A stretch of DNA of 64,000 bases from Allosphingosinicella deserti (GTDB lineage: Bacteria > Pseudomonadota > Alphaproteobacteria > Sphingomonadales > Sphingomonadaceae): assembly GCF_003012735.1 (NCBI RefSeq), contig NZ_PXYI01000008.1, positions 62,001-126,000 of the forward strand, read 5' to 3'. Positions 55,722 through 64,000 of the stretch are shown here, in pieces; positions within the stretch are counted from its first letter, which is position 1, and each line of letters opens with the position of its first letter. The notes beneath the pieces were generated by a model, which was given only the letters and a program-made list of their open reading frames with translations, was not told the origin of the DNA and did no database searches. Position numbers and translations under genes: made by a program.

Positions 55722-57110
55722 ATGGTAAGGCTGTTCAAGCATTACGTCCCCCATACCGTGCTGCTGCTGGGCCTGATCGACTTCGTCCTGCTGATGCTGG
55801 CGGGCGAGGCGGGATGGCTGCTGCGGCTGTGGCAGATCGACGTGCAGGCGGATCCGGACGTCCAGCGGCTGCCGCATCTGCTGACCTTCGCGATCGTGCT
55901 GGAACTGGCGATGGTCGGAGTCGGAGTCTACGGCGCCGACGCGCTTCGGTCCATGCGGATCGGCGCCGCTCGCCTGGTGGTCGCGATCTCGCTCGGCGTG
56001 CTGCTGCTCGCCTTCGTCTTCTTCATGCTGCCGGCCGTCACCTTCTGGCGCTCGAACCTGCTCTACGCGATGGCCTTCGCCTTGTTCGCGCTGTTCGTGG
56101 TGCGCGTGGTCGCCGGCCAGCTCGTCGGCCACGACGCCTTCAAGCGGCGGATCCTGGTGCTCGGCGCGGGGCCGCGCGCCGCGCGTCTGGCCGAAGTCGC
56201 CCGCCGCGACGGCGCCGGATTCACCATCGCCGGCCATGTCGCGATGAACGACGGCGCCGTCGTCGTGCCGAGCGCGGTCAATCGGGCTGACATCGCCAAC
56301 CTGAACGATCATGTCGTCCGCCTCGGCGCGAGCGAAGTCGTGCTCGCGCTGGAAGAGCGGCGCAACGCGCTGCCGCTCGCCGATCTGCTGCGGATCAAGA
56401 CGACGGGCGTCCACGTCAACGAACTCTCGTCCTTCCTTGAGCGTGAGACGGGTCGGGTCGATCTCGACAGCCTCAACCCCTCCTGGCTGATCTTTTCGGA
56501 TGGCTTCTCGGCCGGCCGCCGCCTGTCGAGCGGCGGCAAGCGGCTGTTCGACATCTTCGTCAGCGCGATCATCCTGCTCGTCCTCGGGCCGATCATTCTG
56601 CTCACCGCCGCGGCCGTGAAGATGGAGAGCGCCGGCCCGGCCTTCTTCCGCCAGCGCCGGGTCGGCCTTTACGGCCAGTCGTTCGAGATCCTGAAGATCC
56701 GCTCGATGCGGCAGGATGCCGAAGTCGGCGGCAAGGCGGTGTGGGCGCAAAAGGACGATCCCCGCATCACCCGCATCGGATCGATCATCCGCAAGCTCCG
56801 CATCGACGAGCTGCCGCAGGCCTGGACCGTGCTCAAGGGCGAAATGAGCTTCGTCGGCCCGCGTCCCGAGCGCCCGCAATTCGTCTCGGATCTGGAGACC
56901 CGGCTGCCTTATTATACCGAGCGTCACGTCGTGAAGCCGGGCATCACCGGCTGGGCACAGATCAACTTCCCTTATGGCGCCTCGGTCGAGGATGCGCGCC
57001 AGAAGCTCGAATATGATCTCTACTATGCCAAGAATTACACGCCCTTCCTCGATCTCCTGATCCTGCTGCAGACCGTCCGGGTCGTGCTTTGGCCGGTGGG
57101 CGCGCGCTGA
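55722..57110 (+). CDS. Polyprenyl glycosylphosphotransferase (TIGR03013/EpsB-like sugar transferase)
   Basis: A 462-residue membrane protein that starts lipid-linked polysaccharide synthesis by moving a sugar phosphate onto undecaprenyl phosphate. It has about four N-terminal helices, a middle nucleotide-binding-like fold (KRRILVLGAGPRAARLAEVA), and a C-terminal bacterial sugar transferase domain: GKRLFDIFVSAIILLVLGP, ESAGPAFFRQRRVGLYGQSF, and LPQAWTVLKGEMSFVGPRPE. This is the type found in XrtA/PEP-CTERM exopolysaccharide loci. It is the first gene of the run, and its stop overlaps the kinase ATG (TGATG). Confidence 0.93.
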   Translation: MVRLFKHYVPHTVLLLGLIDFVLLMLAGEAGWLLRLWQIDVQADPDVQRLPHLLTFAIVLELAMVGVGVYGADALRSMRIGAARLVVAISLGVLLLAFVFFMLPAVTFWRSNLLYAMAFALFALFVVRVVAGQLVGHDAFKRRILVLGAGPRAARLAEVARRDGAGFTIAGHVAMNDGAVVVPSAVNRADIANLNDHVVRLGASEVVLALEERRNALPLADLLRIKTTGVHVNELSSFLERETGRVDLDSLNPSWLIFSDGFSAGRRLSSGGKRLFDIFVSAIILLVLGPIILLTAAAVKMESAGPAFFRQRRVGLYGQSFEILKIRSMRQDAEVGGKAVWAQKDDPRITRIGSIIRKLRIDELPQAWTVLKGEMSFVGPRPERPQFVSDLETRLPYYTERHVVKPGITGWAQINFPYGASVEDARQKLEYDLYYAKNYTPFLDLLILLQTVRVVLWPVGAR

Positions 57111-59188
57111 TGCTGGCTCTGTTCGGCATCTGGACCCATGTGCTGGCCGCCCCCGCCTTCGGCGCCCTTGCGATCTGGCAGCTTCGCCATTGGCCGCAGG
57201 GCGGGCGCAATCGCCACCTTGCCGCCGCGTTCGCCGTGACCGGGATCTGGGCGCTGCTCGTCGCCCTGCTCGGCTCCTATTCCTTCGGCGCCGGCCTTGC
57301 CGAAAGCGGCCGGAACTTCGCCTTCCTTTCGTTCATGTATGCGATCGTGCGCACCGCCGATGTCGAGCGCCAGCGGGCGGTGCGGATCGTCTACGGGGTG
57401 ATCGGCGGCGTCATCGGGCTCCAGATCACCATCGCCGGCGTATTGCCCCAGTTCGAGGGCGTGCCGATCGCCTATCAGGCGCTGACCTCGACCGCGCAGA
57501 TGCTTGGGCTGATCATCTCCGCGGGCGCGCTCGTTCTGGTCCACAATCTCTACGGCCAGGCGGCGCCGGACAGCCGCTGGGGCCTCAAGCTGCCGATGAT
57601 CGCGCTCGCGGCAATGTGGACCTACGATCTCCACCTCTACACTCTGGGCTATCTCACGCGTTCAACCGTGCCCGATCTGCTGGCGTTGCGCGGCGCTGTC
57701 TTGATGCTGCTCGCCCCTCTGTTCGCGATCGCCGCCCGCCGCGATACGGAATGGCGGTTCCAGCTCAGCCGCGCGGCCACCTTTCAGTCGCTCTCGGCGA
57801 CTGCGATCTTCCTTTATCTGATGGTGATGATGTCGGCGTCGCGCGCGCTCGAGATCGTCGGCGGCGACTGGGGGCGCCTCGGCCAGATCAGCCTGGTTTC
57901 GGCGATGCTGCTCGCCGCGGCTCTGGTCCTGCCCTCGGGCCGCGCGCGCGCCTGGCTGCGGGTGATGCTCGCCAAGCATTTCTTCGAGCACCGTTACGAT
58001 TATCGCGAGGAGTGGCTTCGCTTCACCCGGACCGTCGGCGCGGCCGGCCCCGACGCGCCGCCGCTCGGCGAGCGGGTGGTGAAGGCGATCTCGGATATCG
58101 CCGAAAGCCCCGGCGGGCTGCTGCTCGCGCCCGACGAGAACGGGCGGCTGGTGGTCGAGGCCCGCTTCAACTGGCGTGACGATCTTCCCTCGAGCGGGGA
58201 GGATTCGGCACTGATCGCATTCCTCGAGAAGACCGCGCACGTGCTCGACATGGATGCCGCCCGCGCCGCGCCGCTCGCCGCCGCCGGCCAGTCTCTCGAT
58301 CTCCCCGCGCATCTCGCCCACGTCGAATCCGCGTGGGCCGGGATTCCCTTGCTCCACAACGACCGGCTCGTCGGTCTCGTCATCCTCCAGCATCCACAGA
58401 TCCGGCGTGCCCTCGATTGGGAGGATTTCGATCTCTTCCGCGCCGCAGGGATCCAGGCGGCAAGCTATCTCGCCGAGGCGCGCAGCCAGGAGGCGCTGGC
58501 CAATGCGCAGCGGTTCGACGAGTTCAACCGCCGCTTCGCCTTCATCCTGCACGACATCAAGAATCTGGTGAGCCAGCTCAGCCTCGTCGCCCGCAACGCC
58601 GAGCGCCATGCCGACAATCCGGCCTTCCGGCAGGACATGATCGCCACGCTGCAAAGCTCGGTCAAGAAGATGAACGATCTTCTCGCCCGCCTGTCGCGCA
58701 GCACCAGCGGGGAGGGAGACACGCCGCGCCCGACCAGCCTCGGCCACATCCTCTCGGCGCTCGCCGAAGCCAAGAAGCGGGTCCATCCGGTCGAGGTGGC
58801 CGCGCAACCCGGCCTGGTATCGGTCGTCGATCCGCGCGCGCTGGAACAGGCCATCAACCATCTGCTCCAGAATGCGATCGACGCGAGCGACGCCGGAACG
58901 CCGGTGCTGCTGCGCCTTCGGGCCGAGGGCGGTGAGGCGCTGATCGAGGTGATCGACACGGGGGCCGGCATGTCGGCCGATTTCGTTCGCAGCCGGCTAT
59001 TCCAGCCGTTTGCCTCCACCAAGGACGGCGGCTTCGGCGTGGGTGCGTTCGAGGCGCGGACGCTCGTCGGCGCGATCGGGGGGCGCGTCGACGTCGCCAG
59101 TGTCGAAGGGGCGGGCACCTGTTTCACCATCGTCCTGCCGCTCGCCGAGCCGAGTGCCTTTCTTCCAGCCGAACGGATGCGTGCATGA
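57110..59188 (+). CDS. prsK: PrsK-like sensor histidine kinase of XrtA/PEP-CTERM system
   Basis: A 692-residue kinase. About eight membrane helices occupy residues 1-275. A GAF-like domain follows (about 300-455), then the histidine region with His481 in FAFILHDIKNLVSQLSLVAR. The HATPase domain has NHLLQNAIDAS, DTGAGMS and FASTKDGGFGVGAFEAR. This layout and the HDIKN motif are those of PrsK, the partner of PrsR. It overlaps the regulator gene by 4 nt. The signal sensed is unknown. Confidence 0.92.
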   Translation: MLALFGIWTHVLAAPAFGALAIWQLRHWPQGGRNRHLAAAFAVTGIWALLVALLGSYSFGAGLAESGRNFAFLSFMYAIVRTADVERQRAVRIVYGVIGGVIGLQITIAGVLPQFEGVPIAYQALTSTAQMLGLIISAGALVLVHNLYGQAAPDSRWGLKLPMIALAAMWTYDLHLYTLGYLTRSTVPDLLALRGAVLMLLAPLFAIAARRDTEWRFQLSRAATFQSLSATAIFLYLMVMMSASRALEIVGGDWGRLGQISLVSAMLLAAALVLPSGRARAWLRVMLAKHFFEHRYDYREEWLRFTRTVGAAGPDAPPLGERVVKAISDIAESPGGLLLAPDENGRLVVEARFNWRDDLPSSGEDSALIAFLEKTAHVLDMDAARAAPLAAAGQSLDLPAHLAHVESAWAGIPLLHNDRLVGLVILQHPQIRRALDWEDFDLFRAAGIQAASYLAEARSQEALANAQRFDEFNRRFAFILHDIKNLVSQLSLVARNAERHADNPAFRQDMIATLQSSVKKMNDLLARLSRSTSGEGDTPRPTSLGHILSALAEAKKRVHPVEVAAQPGLVSVVDPRALEQAINHLLQNAIDASDAGTPVLLRLRAEGGEALIEVIDTGAGMSADFVRSRLFQPFASTKDGGFGVGAFEARTLVGAIGGRVDVASVEGAGTCFTIVLPLAEPSAFLPAERMRA

Positions 59189-60549
59189 AGGTCGACGCCA
59201 AAGCCAAGCTCCTGATCGTCGAGGACGACGAGGGTCTGCAGCGCCAGCTCCGCTGGGCCTATGACGATTACGAAGTGCTGATCGCGTCCGATCGCAATTC
59301 GGCGATCGACCTCCTCCGCGCCGAGGAGCCGCCGGTGGTGACGCTCGATCTCGGCCTGCCGCCGGATCCGAACGGCGTCAGCGAGGGCTTCGCGACGCTG
59401 GAGAAGATCCTCGCGCTGAAGCCGGAGACGAAGGTGATCGTCGCCTCGGGCCACGGCGCCCGCGAAAGCGCGCTGCGGGCGATCTCGTCTGGTGCCTATG
59501 ATTTCTATCACAAGCCGGTCGACATTGATCAGCTCGGCCTGATCGTCCGCCGCGCCTTCCAGCTGCACGGCATCGAGCATGAGAATCGCCGGCTCGAAAG
59601 CTGCGTCGGCGAGGATCGCACCGTGCTCGGAACGATGCTCACCGCGGCACCCGAGATGATGAAGGTAGCGCGGACGATCGAGCGGGTGGCGAATACCGGG
59701 GTATCGGTGATGCTGCTCGGTGCGAGCGGCACCGGCAAGGAATTGCTGGCGCGGGGTCTGCACAATGCCAGCCGTCGCGCCCAGAGCGGCTTCGTCGCGA
59801 TCAATTGCGCCGCGATCCCCGAGAATCTGCTGGAGGCGGAGCTGTTCGGCTACGAGCGGGGCGCCTTCACCGGCGCGGTCAAGTCCAACGAGGGCAAGAT
59901 CGAGCAGGCCCATGGCGGCACTCTGTTCCTCGACGAGGTCGGCGACATTCCGCTGCCTTTGCAGGTCAAGCTGCTGCGCTTCCTGCAGGAGCGCACGATC
60001 GAGCGCATCGGGGGGCGAAAGCCGATCGCGGTCGACACCAGGATCGTCTGCGCGACGCACCAGGATCTGCCGGAGATGATCAAGGCGGGAAGCTTTCGTG
60101 AGGACCTCTGGTATCGCCTCGCGGAGATCGTCGTCCGCATCCCCAGCCTTGCCGAGCGCGCCGGCGACGCGGTGCTGCTCGCCAAGCATTTCCTTCACCG
60201 CTTCGCCCGGGAAATGAACCCGCAGGTCAAGGGCTTCACCCCGGCAGCGCTGGCCGCCATCGACGCCTGGCAATGGCCCGGCAATGTCCGCGAGCTCGAG
60301 AACAGGATGAAGCGCGCCGTCATCATGGCCGACGGCAAGCACATCACCGCCGAGGACCTCGATCTCGGATCCGGCGAGGAGCAGGGGCTGCCGCTCAATC
60401 TCAAGGCGGCGCGCGAGGATGCGGATCGGCGGGCGATCCGCCAGGCGCTCGCCCGCAGCGAAAACAACATCTCCAGCGCCGCCAAGCTGCTCGGGATCAG
60501 CCGGCCGACGCTCTACGATCTCCTGAAGCAATATGGGCTGCAGCCGTGA
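59185..60549 (+). CDS. prsR: PrsR-like sigma-54-dependent response regulator
   Basis: A 454-residue NtrC-type activator. The receiver has Asp55 (VVTLDLGLPP) and K110 in FYHKPVD. The sigma-54 AAA+ domain has Walker A GASGTGKE (179-186), the sigma-54-contacting GAFTGA loop (226-231), and Walker B LFLDEVGD (247-254). A Fis-type HTH ends the protein (AAKLLGISRPTLYDLLKQYG). PrsR is thought to activate PEP-CTERM-box genes. It is coupled to prsK and prsT by overlaps. Confidence 0.95.
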   Translation: MKVDAKAKLLIVEDDEGLQRQLRWAYDDYEVLIASDRNSAIDLLRAEEPPVVTLDLGLPPDPNGVSEGFATLEKILALKPETKVIVASGHGARESALRAISSGAYDFYHKPVDIDQLGLIVRRAFQLHGIEHENRRLESCVGEDRTVLGTMLTAAPEMMKVARTIERVANTGVSVMLLGASGTGKELLARGLHNASRRAQSGFVAINCAAIPENLLEAELFGYERGAFTGAVKSNEGKIEQAHGGTLFLDEVGDIPLPLQVKLLRFLQERTIERIGGRKPIAVDTRIVCATHQDLPEMIKAGSFREDLWYRLAEIVVRIPSLAERAGDAVLLAKHFLHRFAREMNPQVKGFTPAALAAIDAWQWPGNVRELENRMKRAVIMADGKHITAEDLDLGSGEEQGLPLNLKAAREDADRRAIRQALARSENNISSAAKLLGISRPTLYDLLKQYGLQP

Positions 60550-62480
60550 CGGCGCCCCGGCTCGTCCTCGCCGCCGCGTTGCTGCTCGGCGCAGTTGCCT
60601 GCTCCAGTGGGCCGGCGCAAACGCCGCAGGATGCCTACGCGAAGGGCCTCGCCGCGCTCGAAGCCGGCGATCCCCGGACCGCGCGGGTCGAACTGCTCAA
60701 TGCGATCGACGGCGCACCCGGTGATCCGCGAATCCGTGTCGCCCAGGCGCGCACCCATTTGCTGCTCGCCGACGGCAACGCGGCCGAGGCCGAGCTGATG
60801 CGCGCGCAGAAGCTTGGAACGCCCCCGAACGACCTGCACCATCTGCTCGCCCATGCGTATTTCCTGCAGAAAAGGTTCAAGGAGGCTGCGGCCGAAGCCG
60901 AGAAAGCGCCGGCCGTTCACCGCGCATATGCCGCCCGAATGGCTGGACGGGCTTATTATGCGACCGGCGCACTCCAGAAGGCCGCCGATGCATTCACCCA
61001 GGCGATGGAGGCCGGCCAGGACGACACGTTCGTGTGGACCGATGTCGCCCGCTTCCGCCGCAATACCGGGGCCCTCGGCGAAGCGATGGCGGCCGCCGAC
61101 CGCGCGATTGCGCTGGATGCGCGCAATATCGAGGCGCTGACCCTGCGCGGCGAACTCAGCCGCAGCCAATATGGGCTCGCCGCCGCAATCCCCTGGTTCA
61201 ACAAGGCGCTCGAGATCGATCCCAAGTCGGTGCTTGCTTTGTCGGAGCGGGCGGCGACCCTGGCGGATCTCGGGCGCATGCACGCGATGCTGGACGACAC
61301 CCGCCGGATTCTCGCGATCCAGTCGGATCATCCGGTGCCGTGGTTCCTCCAGGCGATTCTCGCCGCACGCGCGGGCAAGTTCCAGCTCGCCCGCACGCTT
61401 TACGATCGCACCGGCGGCGCGCTCGAGCAGCAACCGGCGGGGCTGCTGCTCGCCGGCATCGTCGATCTCCAAACCGGCCGCGCCGAACAGGCGGTCGTTC
61501 GCCTGCGCGCTTTGCTCGACATGCAGCCGGCCAATTTCAAGGCACGTCGCCTGCTCGCGGTCGCGCAGTGGCGGCAGGGCGACGCCGCCGCGACGATCGA
61601 AACCCTGCGCCCGCTCGCCGATCGTCCGGACGCCGATCCCTATGTGCTGAGCCTGATCGGCAAGGCTTTCCAGCGCCGGGGCAATGCGGATGTCGCCGCC
61701 CATTATCTTGCGCGCGCCGCCCAGCCCCAGCGGCGCGATGCGGTCGCGCTTCTCTCCGGCCCGGTCGACGATGCCACTCTGGACGACTTGCGTGGCAAGG
61801 CGGAGTCGAACCCGCGCGATGCGTCGCTGCAGATCGACCTCGTCCGCGCCTTGCTCGGGCGCGGCAACGGCGGCGAAGCGCTGGCGCGCGCGCGCGCGCT
61901 GCAGACCGCCTTCCCGGGCGCGCCCGATGCCCACGTTCTGGTCGGCGACGCGCTCGGCATACAGGGCAATTTCGCCGCCGCGGCCCAGGATTATCGCAAG
62001 GCCGCGAACATCGCCTTCACCGAGCCCGTGGCGATGCGGCTGATCGAGGCGCTGCGTTATTCGGGCGACGAGGCCGGTGCGACCAGGGTGCTCGCCCTGT
62101 TCCTCACCCAGAACCCGCAGAACGTGCCCGCCCAGCAGCTCGCCGCCGCCGCCTATCTCAAGGCGAAACAATGGGACCAGGCGATCGCGCTCTACGAGGG
62201 GCTTCGGCGCAGGCTCGGCAATCGCGATGCCACCCTGCTCAACAATCTCGCCTGGGCCTATTCGGAGAAAGGCGATTACGATCGCGCAATCCCGCTTGCC
62301 CGCCGCGCCTACGCGCTCGATGCCCGCAATCCTGCGACCGCCGATACGCTCGGCTGGCTGCTCTTCAAGAGCGGCGAGGCAAGGATGGAAGGCTTGGCGC
62401 TGCTCGGCCAGGCGGCGCGCGGCGCTCCGAGCGACGCCCAGATCCGGGCGCATCTCGCGGCGGCGGGCCGCGCCGGATAG
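60546..62480 (+). CDS. prsT: PrsT-like TPR lipoprotein
   Basis: A 644-residue exported lipoprotein (LLLGAVACSS) made almost wholly of TPR helices from about residue 30 to the end (for example DAYAKGLAALEAGDPRTARV and WAYSEKGDYDRAIPLARRAY). The GTG start overlaps the prsR stop (GTGA). PrsT proteins accompany XrtA exopolysaccharide loci and probably scaffold the export apparatus. It is shorter than the roughly 900 residues of the classical form. Confidence 0.88.
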   Translation: MTAPRLVLAAALLLGAVACSSGPAQTPQDAYAKGLAALEAGDPRTARVELLNAIDGAPGDPRIRVAQARTHLLLADGNAAEAELMRAQKLGTPPNDLHHLLAHAYFLQKRFKEAAAEAEKAPAVHRAYAARMAGRAYYATGALQKAADAFTQAMEAGQDDTFVWTDVARFRRNTGALGEAMAAADRAIALDARNIEALTLRGELSRSQYGLAAAIPWFNKALEIDPKSVLALSERAATLADLGRMHAMLDDTRRILAIQSDHPVPWFLQAILAARAGKFQLARTLYDRTGGALEQQPAGLLLAGIVDLQTGRAEQAVVRLRALLDMQPANFKARRLLAVAQWRQGDAAATIETLRPLADRPDADPYVLSLIGKAFQRRGNADVAAHYLARAAQPQRRDAVALLSGPVDDATLDDLRGKAESNPRDASLQIDLVRALLGRGNGGEALARARALQTAFPGAPDAHVLVGDALGIQGNFAAAAQDYRKAANIAFTEPVAMRLIEALRYSGDEAGATRVLALFLTQNPQNVPAQQLAAAAYLKAKQWDQAIALYEGLRRRLGNRDATLLNNLAWAYSEKGDYDRAIPLARRAYALDARNPATADTLGWLLFKSGEARMEGLALLGQAARGAPSDAQIRAHLAAAGRAG

Positions 62481-62512
62481 GCAAGGCCTGCAATCAAGGT
62501 TAGGCAGGCGCG

Positions 62513-64000
62513 ATGTTGTCGCGTCGCCTCCTGCTCGGTGGTCTGCTCTCTCTGTTTCCGGCCAGAGTGCTGGCGCGGGCTGCAGGCGCTCCCAATCCGC
62601 TCCCGATCGTCCATGACGGCGCGCCCCGTGCGATTGTCGTGGTCGGTGACGATCCCGGGCCCTGGGAGAAAGCGGCGGCCGCGGATCTCGTCAAATATGT
62701 GAAGATGATGGCCGGCGCGACGCTGACGATCGCCGATGCGGCGCCGCGCGGCACCGCCGCCATCTTCCTCGGCAAGGCCGCGATCGCCAGGGATCCGGCG
62801 ATCGGCCGACGGCTCGCCGCAACTGCCGGCAAGGACCCGCTCGTTCAGGCCGACGCGATCCTCGTGCAGCGGCGCGGATCGAACCTGTTCGTTGCCGGCG
62901 CCAACGATGAATCCCATTATTTCGCGGTCTCGTGGCTGCTGCAGCATTGGGGCTGCAGATGGTATTTCCCCACCGATTTCGGAGAGGTCGTGCCCGAGCG
63001 AAAGACTCTGTCCGTCGGGGCACTCGATCACGCTTACGCGCCGCCCTTCGAAATCCGTCACTACTGGCTCGCGTGGAACGCCGATTCGACGGGCGCCGAC
63101 CTGTTCAGGCACCGCAATTTCATGTCGTCGGCAACGATGGTCGGCGCGGCGCAGACGCTCGCCAACTACACGTCCGATATCGCGCCGGCGGGCGGCAATC
63201 ATTTCAACGTGCCATTCACCGACAGGCGCACCGCCGAGCATGTCGCGGCGAAAATCGAGGCCGATTATGCGGCCGGCAAGGACGTCTCGCTCGCCATTTC
63301 CGACGGGGTCTACGAAAGCGTCGCCGATCGCCCGCTGATCACCCGCTACGATGGCTACATGCTGAAGCCGTCGGTCACCGACGCGATGCTGACCTTCTAC
63401 AATGCGGTCGCCGACATCCTCCGCCGCAAATATTCGGCGAGCAAGGCGAAGATCGGCGGTCTTGCTTATGCCAATGTCACTCTGCCGCCGGATCGGGTGA
63501 AGCGGCTCGCGCCGAACGTGGTGATGTGGATCGCGCCGATCGACATTGATCCCAACCACGCGCTCGACGATCCGCGCTCTCCGCCGAAGGGCGAGTTTCG
63601 CGACATGGTCGAAGCCTGGTCCCGGATCGCGCCGGGGCGGCTCGCGCTCTACGATTACGATCAGGGCATGCTGGTGTGGCGAGACGTGCCCAACCCGTCG
63701 CATCACGTCTTTGCGCGCGACGTGAAGGAATATCGCCGGCTCGGCCTCGTCGGCTTCGGTACCGAAAGCCGCGGCGCCACCGCCACCACGTTCCTGAACC
63801 TGTTCTTCCGCGGCCAGCTGATGTGGAATCCGGACGCCGACGTCGATGCGCTGCTGCGCGAATTCTACCTGGCCTTTTTCGGTCCGGCCGCCGTGCCGAT
63901 GGCGCGTTACTGGGGCCGCATCTTCGCCGCCTGGGGCGAGACGGCGGTTACCGAGCACGAGCATATGGCCTTGCCCGCCATCTACACGCCGGAGCTGGTC
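62513..64000 (+). CDS. DUF4838 domain protein with Tat-like signal, C-terminus beyond window
   Basis: At least 496 residues, open at the window end. The N-terminus MLSRRLLLGGLLSLFPARVL is a twin-arginine-type signal (SRRLLLG). The next 150 residues are an N-terminal sugar-hydrolase-like domain (ADLVKYVKMMAGATLTIADA), and the DUF4838 core follows (SWLLQHWGCRWYFPTDFGEV, then HYWLAWNADSTGADLFRHRN). DUF4838 proteins resemble alpha-glucuronidase-like glycosidases of the GH20/GH67 type. It lies 32 nt after prsT and probably acts on the polysaccharide made by this locus. Confidence 0.82.
   Translation, partial: MLSRRLLLGGLLSLFPARVLARAAGAPNPLPIVHDGAPRAIVVVGDDPGPWEKAAAADLVKYVKMMAGATLTIADAAPRGTAAIFLGKAAIARDPAIGRRLAATAGKDPLVQADAILVQRRGSNLFVAGANDESHYFAVSWLLQHWGCRWYFPTDFGEVVPERKTLSVGALDHAYAPPFEIRHYWLAWNADSTGADLFRHRNFMSSATMVGAAQTLANYTSDIAPAGGNHFNVPFTDRRTAEHVAAKIEADYAAGKDVSLAISDGVYESVADRPLITRYDGYMLKPSVTDAMLTFYNAVADILRRKYSASKAKIGGLAYANVTLPPDRVKRLAPNVVMWIAPIDIDPNHALDDPRSPPKGEFRDMVEAWSRIAPGRLALYDYDQGMLVWRDVPNPSHHVFARDVKEYRRLGLVGFGTESRGATATTFLNLFFRGQLMWNPDADVDALLREFYLAFFGPAAVPMARYWGRIFAAWGETAVTEHEHMALPAIYTPELV

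Noticed and set aside
58465-60531. 688-codon minus-strand frame opposite prsK and prsR
   Set aside because: Antisense of two clear genes; no domain is visible.

Overview
The window looks like a chromosomal segment of a high-GC alphaproteobacterium of the Sphingomonas/Sphingosinicella type. The evidence is the uniform GC-rich coding sequence, a TonB-dependent receptor–SapC–cupin-like cluster, a single-protein membrane-anchored cytochrome c, two DsbA-like proteins directly before smc, a serC–serA pair, and an XrtA/PEP-CTERM-type exopolysaccharide regulatory cluster. I found no insertion sequence, integrase, CRISPR array, rRNA or tRNA. Coding density is high, and many neighbouring genes overlap by 4 nt (ATGA or GTGA).

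Layout. 1-4.6 kb: nutrient-uptake cluster on the minus strand (TonB receptor, SapC, cupin-like protein) with a LacI-type palindrome upstream. 4.9-7.6 kb: PH-domain protein, small Arg-rich secreted protein, sensor histidine kinase and NUDIX hydrolase. 7.7-11.4 kb (minus): old-yellow-enzyme reductase, PhzF-like protein, cation efflux protein and pdxH. 11.6-16.2 kb (plus): compact run of DnaJ-like chaperone, YihY-like membrane protein, fabI, GNAT, aroC and acylphosphatase. 16.2-22.5 kb: methyltransferase, purA, OmpA-like protein, PH-like membrane protein, serA and serC, the last with a leader resembling the serC RNA motif. 22.6-26.3 kb: MATE exporter and an osmoprotectant-type ABC transporter with a fused permease and binding protein. 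26.5-33.9 kb: secreted three-repeat protein, LysR/zinc-alcohol-dehydrogenase divergent pair, DUF2059, extensin-like, LOG, HELAH metallopeptidase, DUF1801 and cytochrome c genes. 34-42.8 kb: nudC–mutY on one strand; DciA-like, two DsbA-like, smc and P450 genes on the other. 42.8-51.4 kb: transporters, redox and housekeeping genes.

The most interesting region is 51.6-54.2 kb on the minus strand. A 28-residue leader peptide with five Phe codons lies behind a TTGACA-type promoter and before an RNA segment that can form a terminator-like structure. Next comes a three-part protein: AroQ-type chorismate mutase, an unassigned middle segment, and class II DAHP synthase. A short prephenate dehydratase with no ACT domain overlaps it by 4 nt. 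Together they place the first step of the shikimate pathway and both chorismate-to-phenylpyruvate steps in one transcript that appears to be controlled by Phe-tRNA attenuation.

55.7-64 kb (plus) carries a sugar-phosphate transferase, PrsK-like kinase, PrsR-like sigma-54 activator, PrsT-like TPR lipoprotein and a Tat-type DUF4838 protein cut by the window edge. It looks like the start of an exopolysaccharide/exosortase locus.
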